Of a stretch of 64,000 nucleotides of DNA, positions 10,978-22,200 are shown one piece after another. Source of the DNA: Branchiostoma floridae. Its lineage: Eukaryota > Chordata > Leptocardii > Amphioxiformes > Branchiostomatidae. Location of the stretch: assembly GCF_000003815.2 (NCBI RefSeq), contig NC_049984.1, positions 16,352,601 to 16,416,600 on the forward strand, in the 5' to 3' direction. A program made the position numbers and the translations under genes. The notes beneath the pieces are model-generated. The model made no database searches, was not told the DNA's origin, and saw nothing but the letters and a program-made list of their open reading frames with translations. Every line of letters starts with the position of its first letter. Position 1 is the first letter of the stretch.

Positions 10978-13900
10978 ATGGCTGACGACATAGACGACCT
11001 CCTGGACGAGGTGGAGACGAAGTTTCTTGAGAAGAAGGAGAAATCTGGAGGTGTCGCCAAGAAGGCGAAGACGCCGGTGTCTAAAACAAATCCGAATGTC
11101 CCATCCAGGTAAGAAGAAAGGGGGGTCGAGGCCAGTTAAATCTTTGACGCTTCCAAGAAAAGAAAAGGACACATTGAAAATATTTCAAGTGGTATTGACA
11201 AACACACAGAAAACTATTGTAGTTGAGCCGAGAATGCATTCTGTTTAATGGTTACTTTAAAAGAACACTGCCTTTTATTACAAGGTGGGAGGGGGGCGTC
11301 ACCCTGAAAACTGCAATGCATGCAACTTACAAAAGAAATTTAATTTCGTCCATAACCTAGTCCTAATAGATATCATAGTAATACTAACATTAGCATACTT
11401 TTGTTTCCTCTGCAATAACTACAGTATACGTACTAGAATTTCTAGGCTGACAATAGATCATAATTTTTCTAATAACAACTAACATTTATATTATAACGTT
11501 GCCTTCTTACTTTGGGACAATCCCACGTTTCTAAAATAGAATCCTTTGTCAAATCATTTGCAATGTGTGTTTTGAAGTTCACAACCTTAACTCTGGTCCT
11601 ATGTAACATCTACCAATAATCAGTAACATAAGCCAACACGTGATATTATGTCTTGTAAACTGGCCAAGGATCTAGTACTTCTAGTAACTCTTGCCTTGAC
11701 CTCTGACCTGTAACACCTGTTTATCTGGGTTGCCTAGCGAACGGGGCGTCGGCCAGGTGTTCAAGTCGTTTGAGTTGTGACTCTCTGTTTTCACAGCAAT
11801 CAGTGTTATCTGCATGATAAAAGCCATGTCACTGAAAGAGAATGGTATGACCAGTCGTTTGAGACTCGGTCAATTATGCTGATTGTCTTGAGGTAGAATT
11901 ATATCTGACATGCCCTTGGGGGTAAAGAATGGCCAGCTGTCTTCTCTACAATTCCTAGAGAAAATGTAATGAATGATTTAACAGGCGGGCACCCTTATCT
12001 GTAGCTATAAATAACGGGTTTGTCAGTGACAAAACAAGGTAATCGGATATACCAAGTGTAAATGAAGTGACGTCTACAAGCAGATGTTTGGGGTGGACAA
12101 TTGTTAACTTTTCTGATCAGCTGACTTTTCTGACAGTCCTATGTTGTGTGTAATACTATATATATGATTTTAAATTTTAGAAATAGTCCCGCACATTTTG
12201 ATTTAGAAGCCCTGTACAAAAAAAGATATCTAGAATGTCTGTTTATCGGATTCATTGGAAAGGCACAATAACATTGTCAGGGCTCGAAATTCATTTTTGG
12301 GATTAGGTGCACTGGTGCACCGAGCTTGAAAAATTGGGTGCACCAAAAATTTTTTGGGTGCACTACTTAAATTTAAGTAATAACCTAATAATAAAACTTA
12401 GTTACAAGCTATGAAATTCTTAAACAAGTACCATGACAGAAATTTTTTATTATCTTTCTAACACTAACACTGTCAAGAATATGATGTAGACTAGCATACT
12501 TTGATATCTTTACATACATATATATGGCCTCCTTCGGTCAATATTGACCATGGTTACATACATAAACGTAAGAAAAAAATTGGGTGCACAGCTCCAATTT
12601 TGGGTGCACCTGGGTGCACATGCACCCAGTATTTCGAGCCCTGATTGTACTTGAAAGAAAGTGATGTTCAAGAAAACCTGAAACATTGCATAACTCAATG
12701 GTTTGATACAATATAATGATATTTCCTTCAAAATCAATATTTTCCTTTCTGCATCAATTCTAGTATGTGATTTTCTGTTACAAAATTTTTTTGACATCAG
12801 TCATTCAGTGCAGCTATGTCTGTTGAAACAGCTATGGTGTAACTTTTGCATTTTTTGTTTTTAACTTGTAGGAAGAAGTCAACAGGTGACGCTGACCTAG
12901 ATGCCATGATAGATGACATCTGTGAAGCACCTGAACCTCTGGAACCATTAGTGGTAAGGGCACCTGTAGTCACCTGACACCACACTTAACACCTGTAGTT
13001 ACCTGATGCCACACCAAACATGCACCTGTAGTTAGAAAATGCCACACCAAACATGCACCTGTAGTTAGAAAATGCCACACCAAACACCTGATGTCACCTG
13101 ATGCCACACCAAACACCTGCAGTCACCTGATGCCACACCGAACACCTGCAGTCACCTGATGTCACACCAAACACCTGCTGTCACCTGATGCCACACCAGA
13201 CACCTGCAGTCAAATGACAGCACACTAAAAACCTGCTGCCACCTGACACCACACAAAACACCTGCAGTCACCTGAGGCCACTCCAGACACTTGTAGCCAC
13301 CTCACACTACAGTAAACACCTGCAGTCACCTTAATCCACACCTTAGACCATCAAAATTCTGACATAATGTTTTCATGTACTTACACCAGGAAAAGTTTTG
13401 TTATGTGTTTCTTCTCTCTTGAGAGCTATGTTCTATGACTAGTATGAGGCAAGCATATTCTCTATTCCATCTGTAGGACAAGGCACCAGCTCAGAACTCC
13501 CCCAGGACTCCAAGAGGAGCAGAAGGGAAAAGAAGGTGATTATTCAATACATGTCTTGTCTTCAATACTTTGTTTATTAGTGCTTGAAATACGTCATTTG
13601 CAGATTAGGGCAGGTGAAATTGCAGCTGTGGAGGTGTTTCCTAGGTCTACCTGTACTACTAGTCAATGTATACATGTTTAACTAGCACAGTCCAAATACA
13701 ATAACACGAGTATTTATGTTACTTGGCTAATACCTGTACATGTATAACATGGTTGCAATATGTCCAGGACGAAGCAAAGGTCTGCTGCAGTACCAAGGAT
13801 AGCCTCTAGGAACCTAAGACTCACCCACACCAAATATCACCATCCATATCCATAAACACACAAGGACACACAAACGGACATGCCAAAACAATATCTCCAT

Positions 13901-15608
13901 TTGTCGTGGAGGTAAGAACTTAACTCTTGTTATTTCCTGTGACAGATGTGCAGTGCTGTACCTAGGAGGAAGCAAGCATGCCATGGGCCTGGGCAGCAGT
14001 ATGAACCAAAGGTAATCTTTACACTAGCATTGAACAAAGAACTATATGAAAGGATGCATTTTTGTGTGTGTGTTCAAAGCTATTCCATTATTACCTGAAT
14101 GGAGGTTATGTTTATGATGCTGTTTGTGTGTGTCTGTTGGCCAACAAGATTGGCAGTATTGATCAGCTTTTGTGTGTTTGTATGTTATTGGCTTTCCTTA
14201 GTATTGCAGTGAAACTTCTGGTTTTGATATCAGGTTCTGGATAAGCTGTGGTTACAATTTTCAGGTGGAAGATAGCTCTTGTACACAAGAAGAAGTGGCG
14301 TTGGTTTGAGTCCCCTAGCAGCTTGTTCTATAAATGCAGGGGTTGTTTTTGCTCAAGAGGATTGCTTAAGGAGGGGTTGATGGATCATCATGTTTTTAGT
14401 ATGGAGGTAGCTTTACTTGTATGTTTATGGATATAAGATGCAGGGCTCGAAATACTTTTTTCCGCATACCTGCACTGGTGCAGGTAACATTGAGAATTAC
14501 CTGCACCAGACAAACTTTACCTGCACCACTCTGAATTTAGGAAGTATGGGTCATACTAAAATTGTTGAGGAACCATTGCTATGTTTTCTTTTATAACTAA
14601 TAGGTGGCAACAGTCAATGCAGCTAATAACAATCCACATACACCTACATCATAGGACATTTATGTTAAATCACAGTACATGGACCAGTGCAGGTTAGGTG
14701 CAGGTAGACACCAGAAATACCTGCACAGCTCCAATTTTACCTGCACTAACATGCATATGCAGGTGGTATTTCGAGTCCTGAGATGTATCGAACTAGAAAT
14801 CTCTGATACATGTTTCTAATTCTAATTGTCCATGATGTTTTTGTTCACTAGATCATGTGATCAGCTACGCTGTACGGACTGTGACTTTCGCGTCGTGTTT
14901 TATGACAACTATGAGTGGGATGCTTCGTGCGAGTACCTGTTCTTCAGAAATAACGTCCCTGATTTCGGTAAACTCAAGGCCAAACTTAACAAAAGAAAAG
15001 GTGAGAAATTTTGCTGAAATATTTCTGAAGTATTAATGTTGATTCTCCAAAATTTACAATATATATAAGATGTTGAAAGATTTTTTGTCATGATTATTAA
15101 ATTTTTATGAATACCATACAGGCAGAAAGAGTGGATACTTATTTCAAAACCCACTATTGAAAAGAAATCAGTAATTCTATGCATCTATTCTGTCTACTGC
15201 ATGTTGCTCACATGTATTCTGCAAAACTTCAGTCAATTGACTTATCCTGACTGCCAATCACAATTAACAGTTCAACCAATTGTAGCATGGCAATTAATGA
15301 TTCAACCAATGGGAGAAAGTCTGGATTTAATCCTTTTATTTTGTATTTAAAGTTTAGATAGGTTGGGGCTTTTTGATTGGTCTATACTTAAAAAGCCATA
15401 CTCATATCAACAGTATAGTCAAACATATGATGACATGTATTTTTGTGCTTAACACAGAGCGTCTGATAACATATTTTCTCTTATGTTTTATGTATCTACA
15501 GGAAGCAGGGCCTATGCTTGCCAGTGCAAGTGGACATCAGTGCAAGACCTTGTAGACATTCAGAAGAAAACAGACTTCAAATGGGTCTGTGGAAAACATG
15601 CCTCCTAG
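10978..15608 (+). CDS. CFAP418: CFAP418 (C8orf37) orthologue, cilia- and flagella-associated protein (6 exons)
   Basis: Exons 10978-11108, 12872-12953, 13477-13535, 13946-14011, 14852-15000 and 15502-15608 join in consistent phase to a 197-residue protein (human about 207, from memory). The N-terminus [16 protein letters not shown] and a second acidic [10 protein letters not shown] block match the two short conserved segments of the family. The C-terminal domain starts at VLYLGG and continues through a cysteine-rich [11 protein letters not shown], then [20 protein letters not shown], then YACQCKW, ending WVCGKHAS. In vertebrates this protein works at the ciliary base and in photoreceptor disc formation; human mutations cause retinal dystrophy and a Bardet-Biedl-type ciliopathy. 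The middle linker is short and basic. Introns carry two hAT-like MITEs and a minisatellite. All cysteines of the C-terminal domain appear to be kept, so the gene looks functional. Confidence 0.93.
12278..12643. mobile_element. hAT-like MITE, GGGTGCAC subterminal type
   Basis: A 366-bp element in CFAP418 intron 1. Its ends CAGGGCTCGAAAT and ATTTCGAGCCCTG are perfect inverses. It is flanked by a 5-bp direct repeat ATTGT on each side. Six copies of (G)GGTGCAC lie next to the two termini in both orientations, a typical layout for transposase-binding subterminal repeats. No coding capacity. Confidence 0.88.
12955..13345. repeat. 29-bp minisatellite, about 13 units, beginning at a splice donor
   Basis: Tandem units close to ACCTGCAGTCACCTGATGCC plus ACACCAAAC run from the second base of CFAP418 intron 2. 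The first three units are 32-33 bp or carry a variant (GTTAGAAAA for GTCACCTGA); the last three degenerate. Each unit holds one or two CACCTG E-box cores. Confidence 0.92.
14441..14780. mobile_element. hAT-like MITE, ACCTGCAC subterminal type
   Basis: A 340-bp element in CFAP418 intron 4 with ends CAGGGCTCGAAAT and ATTTCGAGTCCTG (one mismatch) and a 5-bp direct repeat AGATG on each side. Its sequence next to the ends aligns with the element at 12278, but the subterminal motif is ACCTGCAC instead of GGGTGCAC at every matching position. Non-coding. Confidence 0.88.
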
Positions 15609-16250
15609 CAGGATAGCAGGGAACTGCAAGTTTAGTCAGTACTGGGGAATAGACCCATCCTAGGTGTCCATGACAATTATCAGTTCAGCCAATGAGAGAG
15701 TGGTAGCTTAGTGATTTGACCAATGAGAGAGTGGCTGCATTTCTATAATGTTTTTTGTGATCAGAAAGTAGAGGTGGACAGGGCCATGATACTATGACCC
15801 CCTCCTGCTTCTTCAAAATGTAGAAATGCAATATAGAAACATAAAAAAATGCAGCCACTCTCTCATTGGTCAAACTAGTAATTAGGATTCTCTCATTGGT
15901 TGAAATGCTAATTGTGATGGACAGTCAGTTTGGGGCTATTGGTGGGGCCAAACTGAAAATATCCTGGTAAAAAACAGGAAATGTTCATGTCTAATGAAAG
16001 CATTGTTACTTGCTGGAGGGCAGACCAATCTATTTACCTTTATCTGTAAAGTGTATATTCAACTGAACATTCCATAAGAACTATTGGTACCCGAGTCATG
16101 TGTCAATCACTTCAGCCTAAGAAATGGTGTAGTGTTCTGTAATGTCCTATAGACCAATCTTGACTGTCCATCACAATTAGCCATTTTAACCTTAACCAAT
16201 GAGAGGATGGCAATTAGTGGTTTGACCAATGAAAAAGTGGCAGCATGTCC
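15253..16250. repeat. CCAATGAGAG repeat cluster, three direct and one inverted unit
   Basis: Units of about 85 bp built on CACAATTA followed by two halves of TTGACCAATGAGAGAGTGGC occur at about 15253-15320, 15662-15745 and 16157-16247 (direct) and 15848-15935 (inverted). The middle direct and inverted units form a fold-back around a loop of about 100 bp. The cluster overlaps the last intron, last exon and 3' flank of CFAP418. The CCAAT strings look like promoter boxes but are explained by the repeat. Confidence 0.75.
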
Positions 16251-17852
16251 ATCCAGTGTGTGACTGTTTAACTTGCACTCTATGTTTTCTGTGTTTTCAT
16301 TTTGCATTCCCACGTTTAGCTGGGGACGCATGTTGCTATGGAGTTGGTGTATTGATGATACTATCGTATAGACAATGTTTTCTTTTCCTTGGCTTGATGC
16401 ACCTCAGGTTTCAAACAAACCGTAGATACTTCTCACTTCTTCACACCACTGTGCCTGTACATACATGATCTAAACTTGAAGAAAAGGACCAAAATGTATA
16501 CATCACCGGCAATTGTGAATGTGCAAATGTATAGTTAAACTGTTAGTCATTTGGTAGAAAGTTAAAACGAATGCTGCTATTGGTGATGTAGTGTAGTTTG
16601 GTAATGCCACAGTCCTAGTCATGCAGATTTAAAGATAACAGCATAAAGCTGTTGAATTTAATAGTTTGAAGGATGGCGAAAACATGCTTATTGTAAGAGG
16701 AAATTTTTCTATCTACTTCAGATTTTGAATCAAGGGTGGAGACACTGGAAAGAATATTGGGAAATCGAATATGAAGTAAATAGTTAATTACCATGTCAGG
16801 GTTAGATGTCAAGTTTTGCAAAAATTCACCTGCCCTAGATGGCAAGTACATAAAAACTACAATCGCCCAAAACAACTTTTCACTGACCCCAAATTTAATG
16901 ATGTATTGTATTGTATTGTATACAATGTATTTGTATGCATTTTCATTTCCCGCAAAGAAATTATTTTAATTTTTTAGTTTAAAAAAACACTTTAAAGCAG
17001 ACTTACGTCAGGCTTGTGGATGAATATCTATTGAAAAATCATCCCCAATCGGGCAAGTACTAGTATATGATAGGATATGCACATGCTTAATCAACACGTT
17101 CACAACATAGGCAATCAGGCCAGTGGACTTGTCCAAACTTGCATGGCCAACCATGTATGTCTGGTTGATTTGATTTTTGTGACATGGATGTCCAAACTGT
17201 GAACAGTAGTTGTACATGATTTAACCCTTTCCATGCTGAGTTACAGCCTCCTGGCTCCAATTTGTATTGTATTAGAAGGTGAAGCTGTATGGTAAAGGTT
17301 AAGTACTAGCAGTGGTGAAATAAAAGTTAGCATGGGTGGAATAAAGCTGGTACCGGTATTTAGTGTAATACTCCAAATCCTGTAGTGAGTTTACTACATG
17401 TAGATAACCGTAAAACATATTGTGTTAATGTTACATTTACCGGTATGTGTAATATCATTTAGGGTTCCGTGCAAACGTAGATTATGACTTTTGAAGCTAC
17501 ATTTATGCTTCATATTTTATTTGCTGTAGACATTGATATCCTGTTTAATGAGTTGTCAATGCAGATGATAATTTTTTTTCTTGTGTTATGTTGGACATAA
17601 TTAATGTGTGGTTGTATTTTTGATAGGGTGCAAGTAAAATGAGTGGAATTGGAAAATTTTGTATTCTTTTGGCTGAAAGGCCAAAACAAATTGTATGTTA
17701 GGTTGCAAGGTCTGGTTTTGTTTTACTTTCATGCTATAGATTAAAGACTGTGAAATACTTGCTTGTTCTCTACTTAATTGCAGTACATTACAGTAATGTT
17801 AACACACATGAGTCCACTGGGTATTCTAAGACCACCACATTGTCTTTTCCCC
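16251..17852. other. 3' flank of CFAP418, AT-rich, no gene recognised
   Basis: Likely contains the CFAP418 3' UTR. An AATAAA at 17319-17324 is one candidate poly(A) signal. A TTGTATTGTA simple repeat is near 16905. Short frames here have no domains. Confidence 0.5.
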
Positions 17853-18395
17853 TAAGGCCACAGCAAGTAAATTTTATGGATGACATCAGCGCGTGCATTA
17901 ATTTTCGCCTGATTTCAGAAAAAAAAACAAGAATTTTTTCTTCTGCAGGGATGGTCAACATGACGATAAAGTACCGAAATGAACAATTATGTTGTATTGT
18001 AGCCAAATAATTGTACTTGTAGAAGTGACACTTGCGAGGTACCCAGGGCTGTAGTTGTAGAAATGAAACTTATTGGATAGTTGTAAAAGTGACACCAATA
18101 TGGAAGCCATGATTGTGGTTACCAATTTTGTTGGTGATGCCAGTCTACCACACTAGTGTCACTTTTACCACACCAGTACATGTCTTGAATACAGGAATGA
18201 ATGCCTTGTTGGCTCTGATACCATGTTTTGTCCCTTCAATTCTTGTTACAACATTCATCACAACTTTATGGTGCCTATTTTTGAAAATATAGTCATCTTG
18301 TTTTTTTCCACCCATCTTGTTTTTTTTCGCCCTATCGCACTATTTTTGCAGTCTGCAGAGGATGTCATCCATAAAATTTACTTGCTGTGGCCTAA
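17853..18395. mobile_element. Non-autonomous element with AGGCCACAGCAAGTAAATTT ends, copy 1
   Basis: The left end AGGCCACAGCAAGTAAATTT followed by TATGGATGACATC returns as the reverse complement at 18361-18395. Internal landmarks TTTTCGCCTGATT, GATGGTCAACA and GTAGAAGTGACACT are shared, in the same order and orientation, with a second copy at 24616-25101. About 543 bp, no coding capacity. A target-site duplication could not be fixed. Confidence 0.8.
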
Positions 18396-19082
18396 GTAAA
18401 GAGAAAGTAAGAAGAAAACAAAAACCAAAATTATCTTTGAAGCAGCTTGGTGGTTTATTTTCAATAAATTACGCATTTCTAAAACAATGATAAAAAAAGC
18501 ACTCGTATCATATCATTGATTATCGTGAACAATAAACTCACTCATACAATTATTGTATTTATTTATCTAGGAATTGCATTTTGCCTGTAAGCAATTTTTG
18601 AAGATTCCTAGTAGGCGATCCCAACATAAATAACAGGACAGTTATCAATATTATGAACATTGTATGATCAAAAATAAATTAGATAAATACGTCAAGCATT
18701 GGATAGAAAATAGCAGTGGAATTTGCATATCAATTTGTATAACTTACATATCTGAGGGCTAACCAATATTCCTATATGACAACTTCCTATATAAATAAAT
18801 AATACAAAAGGAACACCAAAAACATCGGTTTCTAATCATTGGTAAAAAAAAATTCTATTAAACAATGTTTTACTTTCACTGGCCTATTACCTAAACGTTT
18901 AGAGTATTCTATCAAGACATATATAGTTTGTGCGAAACATTCCTACATAAGTATGAAATGCGTAATGTAAAGTAGTCAGCTCCAAAAGGGAGGTTTGGAT
19001 ATTCACGAAAGGTGACCAAAAGCTCTCGACCTCACCCAAATATTAGAAAGATGGACACCTTATTTCTAAGTGTGGCCGCGAA
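18396..19082. other. Intergenic AT-rich stretch
   Basis: No gene, RNA or repeat terminus recognised; lies beyond the poly(A) signal of the - strand peptide gene. Confidence 0.5.
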
Positions 19083-19088
19083 TTTATT
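19083..19088 (-). terminator. Poly(A) signal AATAAA of the secreted peptide gene
   Basis: On the - strand AATAAA lies about 115 bases after the inferred stop codon at 19204, a normal 3' UTR distance. Confidence 0.5.
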
Positions 19089-19203
19089 GGTCACATGTAC
19101 GTTGCTGTATAAGTGATACGTCGCTTGTTTTTTGTTTTTTTCTAAACTGCAGCTGCCCTGAGCAATGTTGAGGTGGCCCCGATTCTTCCTTGAACATCTT
19201 GCG

Positions 19204-22200
19204 TTACAAAACGCCGTATCTGGGATTCTTGTGTAGCCGCAGGAATGGTAGGATCTTCCGTAGAGACATCCGTCCCCGCACCGACCCTGTACTCCGCCTG
19301 AGAAGTACAGATAAGATAAAGAACGTCAGGAAATCTTCAAATCAAGGATAACATTACCTTCAAAACCTCCGATTTTGGAAATATCTGATTCAGCCAACGT
19401 CAGTGGTCCTCGTTCCGAAACTGTCAGTACACAGTGTTTGTCTATTTTATCGCCGTTGACATTTTCATCTACGTAGGATTTAGCCGTGCAAAAATTACTG
19501 ATCATAACTAAGTCCTTCCAAACTCCCAAGACTGAGAACAAGGCAACCTCGAAGATTCTTATTCTTATCAAACAATGTTTGGGGGTTTCTGAGGGTAAGG
19601 TTAGAGTTGTTGTGCAAGGTGGTTGATTGATCAATCAAATCCAGTTCAACACTAAACACAAACCAGGGTATGGATGATGATTGTGCATTACGTTAGATAT
19701 ACATCATTGATCATGATGTACTGCACTTGCTTTGAATTGTATACCTTAGCAATTTTTGTGTGCTGTCCTGCTGTCCATTGCCCTCGAGCTCTGCTGCTCC
19801 ACTGGTGCTGTCAGACGAGACAGCTGCTGTTCCACTGGTGCTGTCAGATGAGACAGCCGCTGCCGCCAGGAGGTCCTGCTCCTTCAGACTTCTCTTAAAG
19901 ATGATGGAGTCGCTGGTTTGACACTGACGGCTCCAAGGAGGCCTGGAGTCAGACAAAGATAACATATGTGCGTTAGGCCTACGAAAAAAAATGTGTTCCT
20001 TTGTTTTTGTTGACCGAAATGATCCAGCAAATGCGGTTTAACAATGTAAAACTGAAATGTATCAGGGCACTGGTATTTTCAATATTATGACGTTCTAAAT
20101 ATACAGATATACATGGTACAATAACAATTTTGTACAATACAAAAACAGAAATGAGACGTCCCATGTTGGAAAAAGATACTAGTCTACAACATTTCCTTCA
20201 CTCAGATGTTAGATTGAAAATATCATGTCCCTTCCCAGCGCTACTAGCGGCTGACCCAATAAAAAAGGTAGGGTCATCAAGATCTCCAAGCATCGGATCC
20301 TACCGTATATCATGAGATATACTAGCCCTGCTTCACTCTTTCGCGAACTTTTGATACTATCCAGTATGCTACCGTAGGATCTGCTTGGAGATTAGGGTTG
20401 TCTGCGCAGGTTTTGCTAACACAACACTTCTTAGTCCTTATTATTAGATAAAGGTTTTACAAGACAGAAGTACAAGTACTATCAGATAAGGATTAAGCGT
20501 TCTCTCGAGCTCTTGTCTCTGTTTTCTGTCGACGCGGTAGTCTGTTGATGATAAAATTTGCAAACACAGCGTTTACAAAGGAATCCACTGAGAAATGTGC
20601 GTGTGCCAAACCCTGTCAGTAAAGATTACATTTCCTGCATTGTTTGCCAAATAACCTGATGACGTACTCTAATAATACTATGACGTAAAGAAGGACGTCT
20701 GCCATAAAAATGTTTTGGTACATCCATATATGAAAAATTAAGGTATAGTTTTTACTCTATATGCGCGCGTGCCTGTGTTCATAGGAGAATATGATTTGGA
20801 TGGATTGCGTTGATATTTCGTACGTGGTTAGATCGATGTTGTCAGCGGTAAAGATCGATTTGGGCTTCCAAATCACACAAAAAATCATCGTAAGCATTTT
20901 TGTACTTTGACTATTTCCTACGATAAAGTATTCAATTATCTACATGTATGTTGTATGGTCTATATAGTTGGTAGCACATATATTCCCAATGTTTGTGTGA
21001 GGGAAGCAGTCGGAACGCGTGGCATGCCTCTTTGCTCCCCTTGGTGGCAGGTTGTTTACGAGGTGCAGACAGCGCCATGATAAAGACACGTCCCTGGGGA
21101 CTACATGGCCTTCACCCGAGGACCTTCCAGTCATCACTTGTCAACTAAACTTTATCAGATGTGTTTTCGGAGTGGTTTTACACTAAGGCTTAATCGTTGA
21201 GATGCCGTTCTGAGTGTGGTCTTTCACCCAATGGTCCTGTAGATCTTCAAACTACTAGTATATTTCAATGATCTCCAAGATCTTTCGGTGATCTCTCAAT
21301 GACCTCATTCACCAATGGTTTTGGGATCTTTTGGGTCACCCATCGGTTGCCCAAAGGTCTTTGTGCATGTCCTGTTCAAACGAGACATTTTAACGGTTTG
21401 CAAAGCAACAAAAGTTAAGTATTTGTCTCATCAAACGTTACATATGCTCCCCATTGCAACTGTAGCATACGCTGTGCTTCCTTTAGGAATATATGGTTTC
21501 TATTATCAATTTATTTTTTGCTCGTCAAGGACAGAAACTTCACTCGTTTTCTGGCGGGGTCATTTTTTGTAGTCTCTACCAGACTCCCGCCTGGCCGAAT
21601 TATAATAGGAGACTTTGGCCACGTAGGAATAAAAGCCTAGTAGGAGTTTATTGCATTGGTCAAGGAGGGAACCAACCGGCCGGCGGATAGCTGGATAGAC
21701 TGCAAAAGACTGACTGAAGTCCAATGGCAAATTTTTCCCTATTTGGCCAAATTCTTCTCTTTTTTTTCATCCAGCTGACACGTATGCTTGTTTTTCTGAC
21801 GTGTTCTGGAAGCGGTGTTTGTCACATATGAAGAGCAGTCAGAAAAATTGCGATCTTTCTTCCGAACATCTGCTTGATTCCGTGAGCTGAGGGGTGTACG
21901 TGCAGTGCGAACAATATTTAATGGTCACTGCATAACCTGACATATGACCAGTCACAGGACCTCATCTGGTTCTCGTCAGTCTGTGGTCTGCATGCCGGAT
22001 CTCGGACTGTGACTCAGCAAGACTGAACGGACCATATGACGTCATATGACGTAATACTAATAAACAGCCCAGGCTCCATTTTCAACATTTGTAAACGTTC
22101 AATATGTTTTTGTTTTTTCTCCCATAGCAAAAATTCATCTCCAGATCATGATCATCATGATTTAGGATCATTTTTGGGCAGTTTCAGAACCTTTGACTTG

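Noticed and set aside
19100-19295. Alternative Cys-rich frame in the last exon of the peptide gene, with CLYGRSYHSC, faintly like the ring of melanin-concentrating hormone
   Set aside because: It is not the frame reached by the phase-2 join from exon 2, whose other frames contain stops. The similarity is a short C-x2-GR-x-Y-x2-C pattern and probably chance.
20940-21137. GC-rich block with a 65-codon - strand frame in the peptide gene intron
   Set aside because: Looks like a repeat fragment (CCTTCACCCGAGGACC region); no acceptor and donor pair keeps the peptide frame through it.
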